From: Domibacillus indicus
Lineage (GTDB): Bacteria > Bacillota > Bacilli > Bacillales > Domibacillaceae
Reading direction: 5' to 3'
Assembly (NCBI RefSeq): GCF_000970685.1
Contig: NZ_LAJB01000008.1
Location: 30,890 to 94,889, forward strand
DNA length: 64,000 bases
The notes below the pieces were generated by a model, which searched no databases, was not told the DNA's origin, and saw nothing but the letters and a program-made list of their open reading frames with translations. The position numbers and the translations under genes are program-made. This document shows positions 1 to 8,916 of the stretch, one piece after another; the first letter of the stretch is position 1; each line of letters opens with the position of its first letter.

Positions 1-243
1 TGCCGTCTCATAATGGCGGATGCTTCCATCTTCACTTACAAAGGCATCCATGTTGCGCTTCATATACTCCAAATATTTCAGATCTCCTGTTTTTTTCCAG
101 ACTAGCTCGATTCCTTTTAACACTACTCCGTAATCATATGACCACTTGTCATTTTGAACACCCTTTGAAAGCAGCGGTCGGCGGGCGATCGTTGAATCTG
201 TCATTTTTTTAGACCAGTCTGCGGTTTGAATGGCTGTTGTCAT
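1..243 (-). CDS. GH105-type unsaturated glucuronyl/rhamnogalacturonyl hydrolase, N-terminal part (cut by window edge)
   Basis: The first 81 codons of a minus-strand gene that runs off the left edge. The residues WSYDYGVVLKGIELVWKKTG followed by a spaced YLEYMKRNMDAFV helix match the first barrel helices of the YteR/YesR family (GH105, related to GH88), which removes unsaturated uronic acids from pectin or xylan fragments. No signal peptide is visible, so a cytoplasmic enzyme is likely. The start codon overlaps the stop of the GH43 gene (ATGA at 240-243), which indicates translational coupling and a shared operon with the importer genes. The catalytic residues lie outside the window, so the exact specificity is open. 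Confidence 0.8.
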   Translation of the reverse strand, partial: MTTAIQTADWSKKMTDSTIARRPLLSKGVQNDKWSYDYGVVLKGIELVWKKTGDLKYLEYMKRNMDAFVSEDGSIRHYETA

Positions 244-1820
244 TTTGTTTTCAGCTCCTTATATGAAAAATAATCAAAATCGGCAGGAAGGCCGGTTCCC
301 TTCAGATCTTGAACGCATATTCCGGCAAAGTTTCCGGTAAATCCGTTTCCTTCATCTGACAAGTGGGCGATGCTGACAGCCGTAAATACTTCCGTCCATG
401 TACCGCCGTTATCCGCATAATAAAACTGGGCCTGATCATATTGAATAACAGCTTTTACTTTTACCGTTTCGCCCGAAAGCGGTATACAAATATCAAGCTT
501 TTCAAATTCTCCTTTTACACATTTCATGATACCAAGGCATTCCCCCTTCTTTTCATCAAAAGAAATGAAGACGTATACATAATTATCGGTATTGTAATAC
601 AAAACAAGACCCGCCATCTGCAGGAAGGATTCCGGTTTGAAATCAATGGCTGTTTCCACCTCGCAGCAAACGTGCTGCTGCCGCCTGGCGATTAAGTGCT
701 GCCGGTAAAGTGAGTGAAGGGACTCTCCTCCTTTAATTCTTGCATGCCCTTTTCTTTCGGATAAAGAGCACCATGATTCATCGGCTGCCATTCGAAGCGT
801 GTTCCAGGCAGGGTGCAGCTGTTTTTCATCAAAATCGTCATAGCGGTTTTCGTCCAGCTCAAACGGATGCGGGGGAAGCTTCGGTGCCTGAACCTCCATT
901 TGGGCTTCTCTTCCGCCCGATTCGAGGCGCAGCCAGCCATCATCCGTCCACTTTACCCGTTGCAGCGCGGTTTCCCGTCCCAGGATCGAATATTTTCCAT
1001 GAACCGGCCGGCTGCATAAGTGTGCTATAAACCATTCGCCTGTTTGTGTTTCCACCAGACTGGCGTGCCCGGCTTTTTGCAAAGGAAGCGACTCGTCATG
1101 AGCTGATGTCATCATCGGATTTTCAGGATCTACTTTATACGGACCGGTAATGTTCTTTGCCCGGGCGACTGTTACCGCATGCGTGCTGCCGGTGCCTCCT
1201 TCTGCCGTGACCAGGTAATAATAGCCTCCATGCTTGTATAGATGCGGCGCTTCTGTTTTTCTTAAGTCTGTTCCTTCAAAAATATGAAAAACCGGGCCCT
1301 TCAGTTTTTCTTCTTCTGAATATTCCTGCATAACAATACCGGCCGATTTGTTTCGCCCTTCCATTCGATAATCCCAGTGAACATTGAGAAACCATTTTCG
1401 CCCATCGTCATCGTGAAATAATGAAGGATCAAAGCTGCCGCTGTTTAAAAAAACAGGCTCTGACCAGGGTCCGGTGATTTTCTCTGCTGTCCGCAAATAA
1501 TTATGGGCGTCTTTAAATGGGTACTTGCTTCTCTTTACGTCCGTGTAAACCAGATAAAAAAGGCCATCATGGAAGCTTAACGCCGGTGCCCAGACTCCTG
1601 CCGAATCAGGGTTTCCTTCGAATTCAACATGGTCGGTAAGAATATTAGTTATATGCCGCCAGTGAACTAAATCCCGGGAATGGTAAACAGGTATTCCCGG
1701 AAACCATTCAAAGGTTGACGTAATAATATAGAAGTCTTCCTCAACGCGGACAATACATGGGTCAGGGTTAAACCCTTTTAAAATGGGATTTTGAATTGTT
1801 ACGAGCGTCTTCGTTTCCAC
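240..1820 (-). CDS. xynB: Glycoside hydrolase family 43 beta-xylosidase / arabinofuranosidase
   Basis: About 527 residues, the size of Bacillus XynB. The N-terminal five-bladed propeller contains the GH43 acids: Asp in GFNPDPC, Asp in SFDPSLF and Glu in KTEAPHLY. A C-terminal beta-sandwich follows (about residues 330-525). It would release xylose or arabinose from imported oligosaccharides in the cytoplasm; no signal peptide is visible. The reading frame is open to an ATG at 1841, but that ATG has no ribosome binding site. A GTG at 1820 has GGAGGG nine bases upstream (1830-1835), so I place the start there. It lies downstream of the ABC-importer genes and is coupled to the GH105 gene by an ATGA overlap. 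Confidence 0.9.
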   Translation of the reverse strand: METKTLVTIQNPILKGFNPDPCIVRVEEDFYIITSTFEWFPGIPVYHSRDLVHWRHITNILTDHVEFEGNPDSAGVWAPALSFHDGLFYLVYTDVKRSKYPFKDAHNYLRTAEKITGPWSEPVFLNSGSFDPSLFHDDDGRKWFLNVHWDYRMEGRNKSAGIVMQEYSEEEKLKGPVFHIFEGTDLRKTEAPHLYKHGGYYYLVTAEGGTGSTHAVTVARAKNITGPYKVDPENPMMTSAHDESLPLQKAGHASLVETQTGEWFIAHLCSRPVHGKYSILGRETALQRVKWTDDGWLRLESGGREAQMEVQAPKLPPHPFELDENRYDDFDEKQLHPAWNTLRMAADESWCSLSERKGHARIKGGESLHSLYRQHLIARRQQHVCCEVETAIDFKPESFLQMAGLVLYYNTDNYVYVFISFDEKKGECLGIMKCVKGEFEKLDICIPLSGETVKVKAVIQYDQAQFYYADNGGTWTEVFTAVSIAHLSDEGNGFTGNFAGICVQDLKGTGLPADFDYFSYKELKTK

Positions 1821-1861
1821 TCCGTTTTTCCCTCCAGACATTTAAGTTGTGGAAAAAGAAA

Positions 1862-1882
1862 GAGGGGATTTTCCTTCCCCTC
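1862..1882 (-). terminator. Terminator-like hairpin between substrate-binding-protein gene and xynB
   Basis: The arms GAGGGGA and TCCCCTC enclose a 7-base loop and are followed on the minus strand by TTTCTTTTT. It sits directly after the binding-protein stop and before xynB. It may therefore lower expression of the hydrolases relative to the abundant binding protein rather than end the operon completely. Confidence 0.7.
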
Positions 1883-1889
1883 CATCTGG

Positions 1890-3401
1890 TCATTTTGCCG
1901 CTTTATATGCTTCTGCATATTCTTTCGCGATCTGGTCACCGCCTGATTCACGCCATTTTTTTACGGCATCTTTAAAGCCGGCATCGTCTAAATCACCCAT
2001 AATATATTTAATAGTCGCATCCGTAATAATTTTCTCAAGCTCTGTTCCGCGTTCATTTGCGGTAGCCGAATCAAGCGGTACAGTCGGATCAATGACCGCG
2101 AATTGATCGTTTTCAACGACCAGTTCGTTCGCCAGCTGTTTATCAGGATCAGCGTCTATAAGCTCATGTGTGACTTCGCTTGGCCGCGAGCTGGAAAAAG
2201 GCTGGACTTCATTTTTCCATGAGTCCGTATCGAGGATCTTTAACGCTCCATTCTCATCCATTTCATAATGCGTGCCTTCAACTCCGCCTGTCATTAATAA
2301 ATAAGCCTCTTTATCAATTAAATCATCGACAAATTGCAGCAGCCGCTTCAATTCCGCTTCGGATTCTACTTCAGATTTCGGAAATGCCAGCAGCCCGCCT
2401 ACACCCGTGTTTTCTGACCATACATGGTACTCTCCATCCGGCCCGGCAATTTTATTAACCGGAACCAGCTTCATGCCCTCCTGAAGGCCCTGGGATAAGT
2501 TTTTCAAATTTAAAATGTCGATCATGCCTGTGTAAATGCCTGTTTTTCCTTGAGCAAAATTTTGCTGCTGATCTGTTTTGGCGGTTACGGCAAAATCCTG
2601 TGCTAAATACCCGTTTTTATAAAGATCCCTGGAATATTTCATGGCATTCGTATACTCTTCTGTTTCAAATTCCGGCGTGAAAGTGCCATCCTCTTCAACC
2701 TTCCAGTTATTCGGCGCTCCATGATAAGAGGCAATCAGCTTAAAGCTGCTGTATTTCAAATCGCTTCTGTCGCCGAAGCCGACGGTATCATTTTTCCCGT
2801 TTCCGTCCGGGTCTTCTTCAGTAAAAGCTCTGGCCACTTCATACAGCTCATCTAAATTTGTCGGCTCTTTCAAGCCTACATTATCGAGCCAGTCTTTACG
2901 GATAACCAGTCCCGAACGGGCAAGCGGTTTTTGAAACGGCACTCCATACAGAGTTCCTTCAATAGAGGCCGCATTGCGGACCTCTTCAGGAATCTGTTTT
3001 AAATTTTCATAATCATCCAGGTATTTTCCAACGTCCCAGAACATTCCTGACTTTAGTGACTGCCGTACTGAGGAATTGGTCATCATTGTTAAGGACACAA
3101 TGTCAGAAAGTTCGCCGGAAGCGAGCGCCGCTGTTATTCTTTCTTCTTTGGATGCATCCGGCACCCAGTTAAAGTTTATCTCGGCATTTGTATGCTCTTC
3201 CAGCTTATCCAGTACATCTCCGCTTGGCGGCGAAGGAGTGTGAAGCATTGCAGTCCAATTTACCTCAAGCTTTGAATCCGGGTCGTAATCAGCCGACTGG
3301 GCAGAATCCGATGATCCGTCATTTGAGCAGGCAGCCATGAGCATAGCAGAAGCAAGCAGGGCTTTAAGTGACAAAACTTTTGTTACGTTGTTTTTTTTCA
3401 T
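1890..3401 (-). CDS. Extracellular solute-binding lipoprotein, LplA-type (ABC oligosaccharide importer)
   Basis: 503 residues starting with a lipoprotein signal peptide; the lipobox LMAAC places the lipidated Cys at residue 25. The body has the family-1 solute-binding fold typical of LplA/aldouronate-binding proteins (segments such as WTAMLHTPSPPSGDVLDKLE and DPDGNGKNDTVGFG). It would capture plant-derived oligosaccharides and hand them to the LplB/LplC permeases. An AAAGGGG ribosome binding site lies nine bases before the ATG. The DUF624 gene ends five bases upstream. No ATP-binding subunit is encoded here; systems of this type usually share a housekeeping MsmX-like ATPase. Confidence 0.88.
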   Translation of the reverse strand: MKKNNVTKVLSLKALLASAMLMAACSNDGSSDSAQSADYDPDSKLEVNWTAMLHTPSPPSGDVLDKLEEHTNAEINFNWVPDASKEERITAALASGELSDIVSLTMMTNSSVRQSLKSGMFWDVGKYLDDYENLKQIPEEVRNAASIEGTLYGVPFQKPLARSGLVIRKDWLDNVGLKEPTNLDELYEVARAFTEEDPDGNGKNDTVGFGDRSDLKYSSFKLIASYHGAPNNWKVEEDGTFTPEFETEEYTNAMKYSRDLYKNGYLAQDFAVTAKTDQQQNFAQGKTGIYTGMIDILNLKNLSQGLQEGMKLVPVNKIAGPDGEYHVWSENTGVGGLLAFPKSEVESEAELKRLLQFVDDLIDKEAYLLMTGGVEGTHYEMDENGALKILDTDSWKNEVQPFSSSRPSEVTHELIDADPDKQLANELVVENDQFAVIDPTVPLDSATANERGTELEKIITDATIKYIMGDLDDAGFKDAVKKWRESGGDQIAKEYAEAYKAAK

Positions 3402-3406
3402 GTTAT

Positions 3407-4045
3407 TTATCCCCTTTGTTTGTCGATTGCCAGGCGGCTTTCGTTATTTGACTGTTCTTTTTCCGCTTTTTGAAACACCTGATGAACCATCCACATGGTT
3501 ATATAAATAATGGGACTCAGGCCAAAGACGAAGAAAAAGCCAGGATTGATCATAAGCAGCACTGCCGCAGCGCTTAACGCAACAAGCAGCACAAGCGTGT
3601 ATTGAAAATAAGCGATTCCAAGAAAAACAGCATACTTGATTTTCTTTAACAACGTTTTCATTTCATAGTGTACAACAATACAGGGCACATAAAAGATCGA
3701 AACCAGATAAAGAATTCCCACTGTGATTACAACTGCTCTAATGGCAAAAGACTGGACATACAACAAATCAATATATAAAATCCAGCCGGCAAGTCCGTAG
3801 AAGAACAAGAGCAGGTTTCCTTCTTTGAAATGAAGCTTGTACAGCTCTTTGAAGGTTTGAAAAATGGGAATGTCTTCATTGCCGCGAATCCACTGGCGAA
3901 CAACACCGAACATGGCGATTGCAGCCGGACCCGCCCCGAAAATAACCAGGCCCATCAGCGTAAAAGCCAGCCATAAAAGGTGCACGTATACAAGCTTCAG
4001 TATAAGAGAACAAAAGCTGTTCGCCTTTTCTGCCATTCTTCCCAT
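3407..4045 (-). CDS. YesL-type DUF624 membrane protein
   Basis: 212 residues with about five hydrophobic helices (near 15-45, 78-95, 100-130, 137-160 and 165-190). The pattern GAGPAAIAMFGVVRQW is characteristic of the DUF624/YesL family, which is repeatedly encoded next to LplABC-type importers and pectin or xylan enzymes. Its biochemical role is not established; an accessory role in the transporter or its regulation is an inference from neighbourhood only. The start has GAGGTGA five bases upstream. It sits between lplB-like and lplA-like genes with short gaps, so it is co-transcribed. Confidence 0.8.
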   Translation of the reverse strand: MGRMAEKANSFCSLILKLVYVHLLWLAFTLMGLVIFGAGPAAIAMFGVVRQWIRGNEDIPIFQTFKELYKLHFKEGNLLLFFYGLAGWILYIDLLYVQSFAIRAVVITVGILYLVSIFYVPCIVVHYEMKTLLKKIKYAVFLGIAYFQYTLVLLVALSAAAVLLMINPGFFFVFGLSPIIYITMWMVHQVFQKAEKEQSNNESRLAIDKQRG

Positions 4046-4088
4046 TCAGATCACCTCTTTTGAATGCGCTGTCATTTTTAAACGAAAA

Positions 4089-5066
4089 TTAATAGAGCCC
4101 GTCTTCTCCAAACTTTTTCGCCAGCTTGTTTGCTCCGATGACAAGAACAAGCCCGACTACCCCTTTAAATAATCCAACTGCTGTACTGTAGCTCAGCTGT
4201 CCATTTTTCAGGCCTGCTGTATATACGTACGTATCAAAAATTTCTGCTACTTCCCGGTTTAACGAATTTAATAGAAGATACACATGCTCAAATCCTAAAT
4301 CCAATGTCTGGCCGATTTTTAAAATCAGCAGGATGATGATAACCGGCCGGATGGCTGGCAGCGTAACATGCCAGATCTGGCGCAGCCTGTTTGCCCCGTC
4401 TATTTTCGCAGCTTCATATAACTGGGGATCCACTGCTGTAACAGCCGCCAGATAAATAATCGTTGACCAGCCCATTTCCTTCCATATTACCTGTATAATA
4501 TATAATGACCGTGTCCAGTCAGGACTTGTCAGAAAGTCGATTTTCTCGCCGCCTATACGGGCAATCAATTCATTGATGATTCCGCCGTCTACAGTCAAAA
4601 ACACATAAAAGATAGAGACGATAATAACCCAGGACATAAAATGGGGAATGTAAATAATGGTTTGAACAGTACCTTTGAATGCTTTCAGCCGCACTTCATT
4701 TAACATTAGTGCAACGATAATCGGAATAGGAAAAAAGATAAACAGGTTTAAAGCAAAAAAGATGAGTGTATTTTTTAATAACATAAAGAAGGTAGGCTCC
4801 GTAAAAAGCCGTTCAAAATGCTTAAAACCGACCCATTCACTTCCTGCCATGCCGAGAAAAGGCTGATAATCCTGAAAGGCGATCACAACTCCGGCCATCG
4901 GCACGTATTTAAAAATAAGAAAGTATAAGAGACCCGGCAAAATCATAAGGTAGAGATATTTGTTCCTTACCAGGCTTGCTGCGTTTTTTCTCCTTGCCAT
5001 TTGCTTGATTTCTTTTTTGGATACGGCTGTTGATACTTGATCCACTGCTACATTGGTTTCTCTCAC
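4089..5066 (-). CDS. ABC sugar transporter permease, LplB-type
   Basis: 325 residues with six predicted membrane helices after a basic N-terminus. The EAA loop YEAAKIDGANRLRQIW, which contacts the ATPase, is intact at about residues 220-235. First gene of the minus-strand importer operon. The start is a GTG with a very strong AGGAGGAGGGG site eight bases upstream. It pairs with the divergent permease at 5364-6233. Substrate is inferred from the adjacent GH43 and GH105 genes (xylan- or pectin-derived oligosaccharides), not from the permease itself. Confidence 0.88.
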   Translation of the reverse strand: MRETNVAVDQVSTAVSKKEIKQMARRKNAASLVRNKYLYLMILPGLLYFLIFKYVPMAGVVIAFQDYQPFLGMAGSEWVGFKHFERLFTEPTFFMLLKNTLIFFALNLFIFFPIPIIVALMLNEVRLKAFKGTVQTIIYIPHFMSWVIIVSIFYVFLTVDGGIINELIARIGGEKIDFLTSPDWTRSLYIIQVIWKEMGWSTIIYLAAVTAVDPQLYEAAKIDGANRLRQIWHVTLPAIRPVIIILLILKIGQTLDLGFEHVYLLLNSLNREVAEIFDTYVYTAGLKNGQLSYSTAVGLFKGVVGLVLVIGANKLAKKFGEDGLY

Positions 5067-5172
5067 AATGCGAACCCCTCCTCCTGGTTTCGTTTGGTTT
5101 ACACATTCAGATTAAAGGCAGCATGCTTATAACGTCTATACTCATCTGCCCGGTCTCCTTGAAAACCGCATT

Positions 5173-5187
5173 TTGAAAGCGTTTTCT
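5173..5187. promoter_or_regulatory. Catabolite-responsive element (cre)
   Basis: TTGAAAGCGTTTTCT fits the CcpA consensus WTGNAANCGNWNNCW at every position. It lies in the divergent region between the two permease genes, about 107 bases upstream of lplB and 175 upstream of lplC, so it can mediate glucose repression of the whole importer locus. Confidence 0.8.
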
Positions 5188-5261
5188 AAGGTTATCCTAC
5201 TAAGATGATCATTCTCATAAAAAATGATTACCCCAAGAAAAACCCAGCTTTTATTTTACAT

Positions 5262-5289
5262 TTTACAGGCATGGACAAATGATTATAGA
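5262..5289 (+). promoter_or_regulatory. Probable SigA promoter of lplC-type permease
   Basis: TTTACA at 5262-5267 and TATAGA at 5284-5289 are separated by 16 bases, about 75 bases upstream of the lplC-type start. Reasonable but not optimal match; inferred from sequence only. Confidence 0.45.
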
Positions 5290-5363
5290 CGCACCAGGCA
5301 GCTTATTGTTACATTAAACGAAGACAAGCATCATTTACTATTTTGACTTAAGGGAGGTTCTTT

Positions 5364-6233
5364 ATGAAAGACTATTCATTGGGAAATCGTTTATTTAACG
5401 TCGTTAACTACACACTGCTCACTTTAATCTCGCTTGCCTGCCTTCTTCCATTTTTAAATGTTATCGCCAGTTCGTTTGCCACAACAGATGAAGTAATGGA
5501 AAAATCATTTATTTTATTTCCTACTACTTTTTCACTTGATGCTTACACCTTTATTTTTTCAACACCAACCATTTTTAAAAGCCTTGCTGTTTCGATTGGC
5601 GTAACGGGTATTGGCACACTGGTCAGTATGATCCTTACGGCAACAATGGCCTACGGGTTATCCCGAACTTATTTATATGGCCGGCGTACTCTTAACTTCC
5701 TTGTTGTCTTTACAATGCTTTTCAGCGGCGGTATGATTCCTACTTATTTAGTAGTAAAAAACCTCGGGCTGATTAACTCCTACTGGGCTCTTATTCTCCC
5801 TGTAGCTATCAGCGCCTTCAACCTTATTATAATGAGAAACTTCTTCCAGGCCATCCCGGACAGCTTAGAGGAATCAGCTAAAATTGATGGCTGCAATGAC
5901 ATTATGATTTTCTTAAAAATTATTCTGCCGCTTTCCATGCCGTCCATTGCGACTATCTCGCTGTTTTACGCTGTGGCTTACTGGAACGAATACATGAATG
6001 CCATTTTATATTTAAACGATTCCACCAAATGGCCGATCCAAATTTTGCTTCGCCAAATTGTAATCGTTTCCAGCGGTATGCAGGCGGACACAACTGCCGT
6101 TGATATTGTTCCTCCCGCACAAACTGTAAAGATGGCTGTTATTGCCGTGGCCACTCTGCCAATGCTGATTATTTATCCATTCCTTCAGAAGTACTTCGTA
6201 AAAGGAGCGCTTGTCGGCTCTGTCAAAGCATAA
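5364..6233 (+). CDS. ABC sugar transporter permease, LplC/YtcP-type
   Basis: 289 residues with six predicted membrane helices and the EAA loop EESAKIDGCNDIMIFLKIIL at about 170-190. This is the second permease of the importer encoded on the opposite strand. AGGGAGGT precedes the ATG by seven bases. In most LplABC systems both permease genes and the binding protein are in one operon; here the LplC-type gene is divergent with its own promoter, probably after a local inversion or rearrangement. The subunits should still assemble together. Confidence 0.88.
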   Translation: MKDYSLGNRLFNVVNYTLLTLISLACLLPFLNVIASSFATTDEVMEKSFILFPTTFSLDAYTFIFSTPTIFKSLAVSIGVTGIGTLVSMILTATMAYGLSRTYLYGRRTLNFLVVFTMLFSGGMIPTYLVVKNLGLINSYWALILPVAISAFNLIIMRNFFQAIPDSLEESAKIDGCNDIMIFLKIILPLSMPSIATISLFYAVAYWNEYMNAILYLNDSTKWPIQILLRQIVIVSSGMQADTTAVDIVPPAQTVKMAVIAVATLPMLIIYPFLQKYFVKGALVGSVKA

Positions 6234-6261
6234 GCAGCCTGTGCCAATAAGAACAACAAGT

Positions 6262-6292
6262 ATAAGCCGGATTCAGGAAGAATCCGGCTTAT
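6262..6292 (+). terminator. Hairpin after lplC-type gene (left copy of a duplicated hairpin)
   Basis: A 12-bp perfect stem (6262-6273 with 6281-6292) closes the 7-base loop CAGGAAG. There is no good U-run, so it may act in mRNA 3' end protection or factor-assisted termination. A second hairpin with the same loop occurs at 6581-6607. Confidence 0.6.
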
Positions 6293-6297
6293 CAAAG

Positions 6298-6573
6298 TGT
6301 TGAAAAAGAGAGTCGTCAAGAAGATATTTCGTTTTTTAGCTAAAATTATTTTTCTTTTATGGGCTGGAAATAGGCTATTTTCTTTTAAAAGCAGTGTCAG
6401 GGGCTGCGGTCTGCCGGCTGAATTTCCTCCACGACTGCCCCGTGAAAAGCGGAATGCCGCCACTTCTATGCCCGGGCAAAGCACGGCGGTTATCCATCGT
6501 GCTAGAGATCCGAACGTTTATAAATGTGTTGGACTTAACCTGGGAAAGGTATAAAGAGCCGCTTATTTCAACA
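6298..6573 (+). repeat. Dispersed non-coding repeat, copy A (276 bp, terminal inverted repeats)
   Basis: Begins TGTTGAAA and ends TTTCAACA, an 8-bp perfect terminal inverted repeat. The first 120 bases match 36377-36496 (about 83 percent by eye) and the last 90 match the reverse complement of 43820-43910 (about 85 percent by eye). No long ORF with a ribosome binding site. It fills the space between the lplC-type gene and the convergent AraC-type gene and is framed by two related hairpins. I see no transposase; it resembles a miniature element or a bcr-like intergenic repeat. Confidence 0.75.
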
Positions 6574-6580
6574 GCATGGT

Positions 6581-6607
6581 AAGCCGGGTTCAGGAAGAGC
6601 CCGGCTT
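6581..6607. terminator. Hairpin, right copy, between repeat A and the AraC-type gene
   Basis: Arms AAGCCGGG and CCCGGCTT around an 11-base loop containing TTCAGGAAGA, the same loop as the hairpin at 6262-6292. It lies just past the AraC-type stop codon. The U-run is weak on both strands. Confidence 0.55.
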
Positions 6608-6623
6608 ATGCTTTTACAAGCTG

Positions 6624-8894
6624 TTATTCGTTTTCTATGGACAGGCTGCCAAAGCGGTTTTGTTCGCGATACTTTCCTGGTGTCGTTCCTTCCATTTTGC
6701 GAAAGAACCGGATAAAATTTTGCGAATTATTGTATTGTAGACGCTCGGCAATTTCTTTTACGGACATATTTGTGTCTTTCAGCCATGTTTTCGCTACAGT
6801 ATACCGGTAATTGGACAAGTAGTCACTGAAAGACTGGCCAAACTCCTTTTTAAAAATTTCACTTAAATAATTCGGATTGTAATGAAGCCGGGAAGCGATT
6901 GTATCAAGGGTTAATTTTGTATCAAATTCCTGCTGGATCACATGAATAATTTTTTCAGAGACTGATTTATATTGAGAGCTTTCTCTTTCTTCCATAAGCT
7001 TAATCATCGGGTACACAATTTCCTCTTTAATAAATGCCTCTATTTCCTCTGCCGTTTCCATTTCAAAAGCAGCTTTATACAATGTTTTTTGATCTTTTAC
7101 CATTAACGAATCCATTCCTAAAAGCTGCATAAGCTCAATCACATCATTAATAAACCGCATGATGTGTATTTCCAGCTCATACGCGCCCCGGTTTTGCGCA
7201 AACAAATCGGACAGCAAAGAATCAAGCTCTCTCCTGGCTGTTTCACTGTCACCCGCTTTAATAGAGTCAAAAAGCCGGTTTTCTAGCAATTTCGGAAAAT
7301 AGCTTGTTTTTACTTCTGGCGATTCAAACACTTTTTCGTAAAAAACAATTGCTTCTTTGCCCGCCTTCAGCCGGTATTTCAGTGAACTGAATCCTTGCTC
7401 GAGCGCCTGATTGCTTTCACTTAATTGATAAAAAGGCCTGCTGATTCCTACACTGATTGATACATTAAACAATTCTTTAACCGTTCTTTGAATGGTTTCA
7501 GCATACGCCTGAATAGCAATAGGTCTTTGCTTTTCCTCTTCCTCACAGCCAATAAAAACGGCTGCCTGGGTTTTAGAGTCAATTGCTGCCACAGCAAGCC
7601 GCTCATTTTCTTTAATGACTTCTGAGACAATCTGGCTTATTCCGAATAACAGTACATCTTTTTCTTTACTCGTGTATTTTTGTGAATCCAGCTGGTCAAT
7701 TTGAAGAACAAGTACATATAAATGCGTCCACTGAAGAGGATAGCCGAATTTCTCCAGCTCTTCCCGGATCTCATCTTCCGTTTTTCTTCCGTGAAGCAAA
7801 TTAATTGTAAATAATGTTTTTAACTGTTCTAATTGACTTGTAACCATATTTTCTAATGATTGGTTTTGGTCCAGAACATTGCGAATCGATGTACCAATCA
7901 ATTCAAATTCATCTTTATACTGGCCGCTTTTGGTTCTGGGAATCAGCGTTTGAAGCTCTTGAATCGGTCTTGAGAAATAGTTCGAGCTTAAATAGGCGAT
8001 AATAACCGTTAATGCAAGCATAAGGATGCTCATCATAACTGTCCCAATAACAGTAGGCTTCATCGCCGCAGAAAATTCTGTATCGTCAATTTTTGAAACG
8101 TATATCCAGCTGTTGTACATTGATTTGGAGTACACAAGCTTAGACGAATCTTCCTTCGCATCCGTGTTTATGATGCCGATTTGCTGATGATCCTCCTCCA
8201 TTAACGCGGCAATGTCCTCCGCCTTTATTGCTTTAGTATCTGCTGCACCGCTCTGGTATACCAGCTGGCCATTCTGATTATAAATAAAAATCGGGCTGGA
8301 TTCCTCTTCCTTATAAACCAGGTTTGTTACGGACTCTAACGGGATATGAATAATTAGTGCTCCCGATTTTTTAGATTTATGCAAAGGCACTTTTTTTACG
8401 AGCTGAATTTCATTCGGGTGGCTTTCTTTTTTCAGCCAGGCTGATGCATGAGGCAGTTCCATATAATCTTTATAGAGCTGACTTTCCTGTGAATCTGTTA
8501 ACTGCTTTAATCCATATTGATTAATGCTCCAGTTCCCGTCAAAGCTGACCAGTTCGGCAGTCGTCTGGTTGGGGCCAAATGTTGAGATATAATTTAACCG
8601 CTGATCGATGGTCTGATAAATATCAAAATGACTGGCAGCCAGTGGCTGCTGGATAATGCGTTCAAAAGACGGATCGTACACATAGGAATTAAACGTATAG
8701 TCAACAGCCTGGAGTTTTTGCTCGATTGTATTCATCGTTTGAACGACGTTTTCCTGCTTTTCGAGCGTTATCTTTTCTTCCAGTGAATCCTTCGTAAAAA
8801 AGTAAGCAAATCCGTTAAATAAAATCATAGCGAGGACGCCGGTGACAACAAAAGGCAAAAAGATCCGATAAAAATATTTTGGTTTATTCTTCAT
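6624..8894 (-). CDS. Membrane-bound AraC-family sensor/transcription regulator (YesS/YtdP type)
   Basis: 756 residues. Membrane helices at about 10-32 and 290-312 flank a roughly 250-residue extracellular sensor (Cache-like). A cytoplasmic middle part follows, and the C-terminal 100 residues are an AraC double helix-turn-helix (DTIASRLHYNPNYLSEIFKK, then SVKEIAERLQYNNSQNFIRF). This architecture fuses sensor and DNA-binding output in one protein and usually controls adjacent LplABC/GH operons. It is the likely activator of the 1-6 kb locus, sensing an extracellular oligosaccharide. AAAGGGGG precedes the ATG. The start of the LacI/GalR-like gene further right is unrelated. Confidence 0.87.
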   Translation of the reverse strand: MKNKPKYFYRIFLPFVVTGVLAMILFNGFAYFFTKDSLEEKITLEKQENVVQTMNTIEQKLQAVDYTFNSYVYDPSFERIIQQPLAASHFDIYQTIDQRLNYISTFGPNQTTAELVSFDGNWSINQYGLKQLTDSQESQLYKDYMELPHASAWLKKESHPNEIQLVKKVPLHKSKKSGALIIHIPLESVTNLVYKEEESSPIFIYNQNGQLVYQSGAADTKAIKAEDIAALMEEDHQQIGIINTDAKEDSSKLVYSKSMYNSWIYVSKIDDTEFSAAMKPTVIGTVMMSILMLALTVIIAYLSSNYFSRPIQELQTLIPRTKSGQYKDEFELIGTSIRNVLDQNQSLENMVTSQLEQLKTLFTINLLHGRKTEDEIREELEKFGYPLQWTHLYVLVLQIDQLDSQKYTSKEKDVLLFGISQIVSEVIKENERLAVAAIDSKTQAAVFIGCEEEEKQRPIAIQAYAETIQRTVKELFNVSISVGISRPFYQLSESNQALEQGFSSLKYRLKAGKEAIVFYEKVFESPEVKTSYFPKLLENRLFDSIKAGDSETARRELDSLLSDLFAQNRGAYELEIHIMRFINDVIELMQLLGMDSLMVKDQKTLYKAAFEMETAEEIEAFIKEEIVYPMIKLMEERESSQYKSVSEKIIHVIQQEFDTKLTLDTIASRLHYNPNYLSEIFKKEFGQSFSDYLSNYRYTVAKTWLKDTNMSVKEIAERLQYNNSQNFIRFFRKMEGTTPGKYREQNRFGSLSIENE

Positions 8895-8916
8895 TTATCT
8901 GCCAGCCCCCTTTCTT

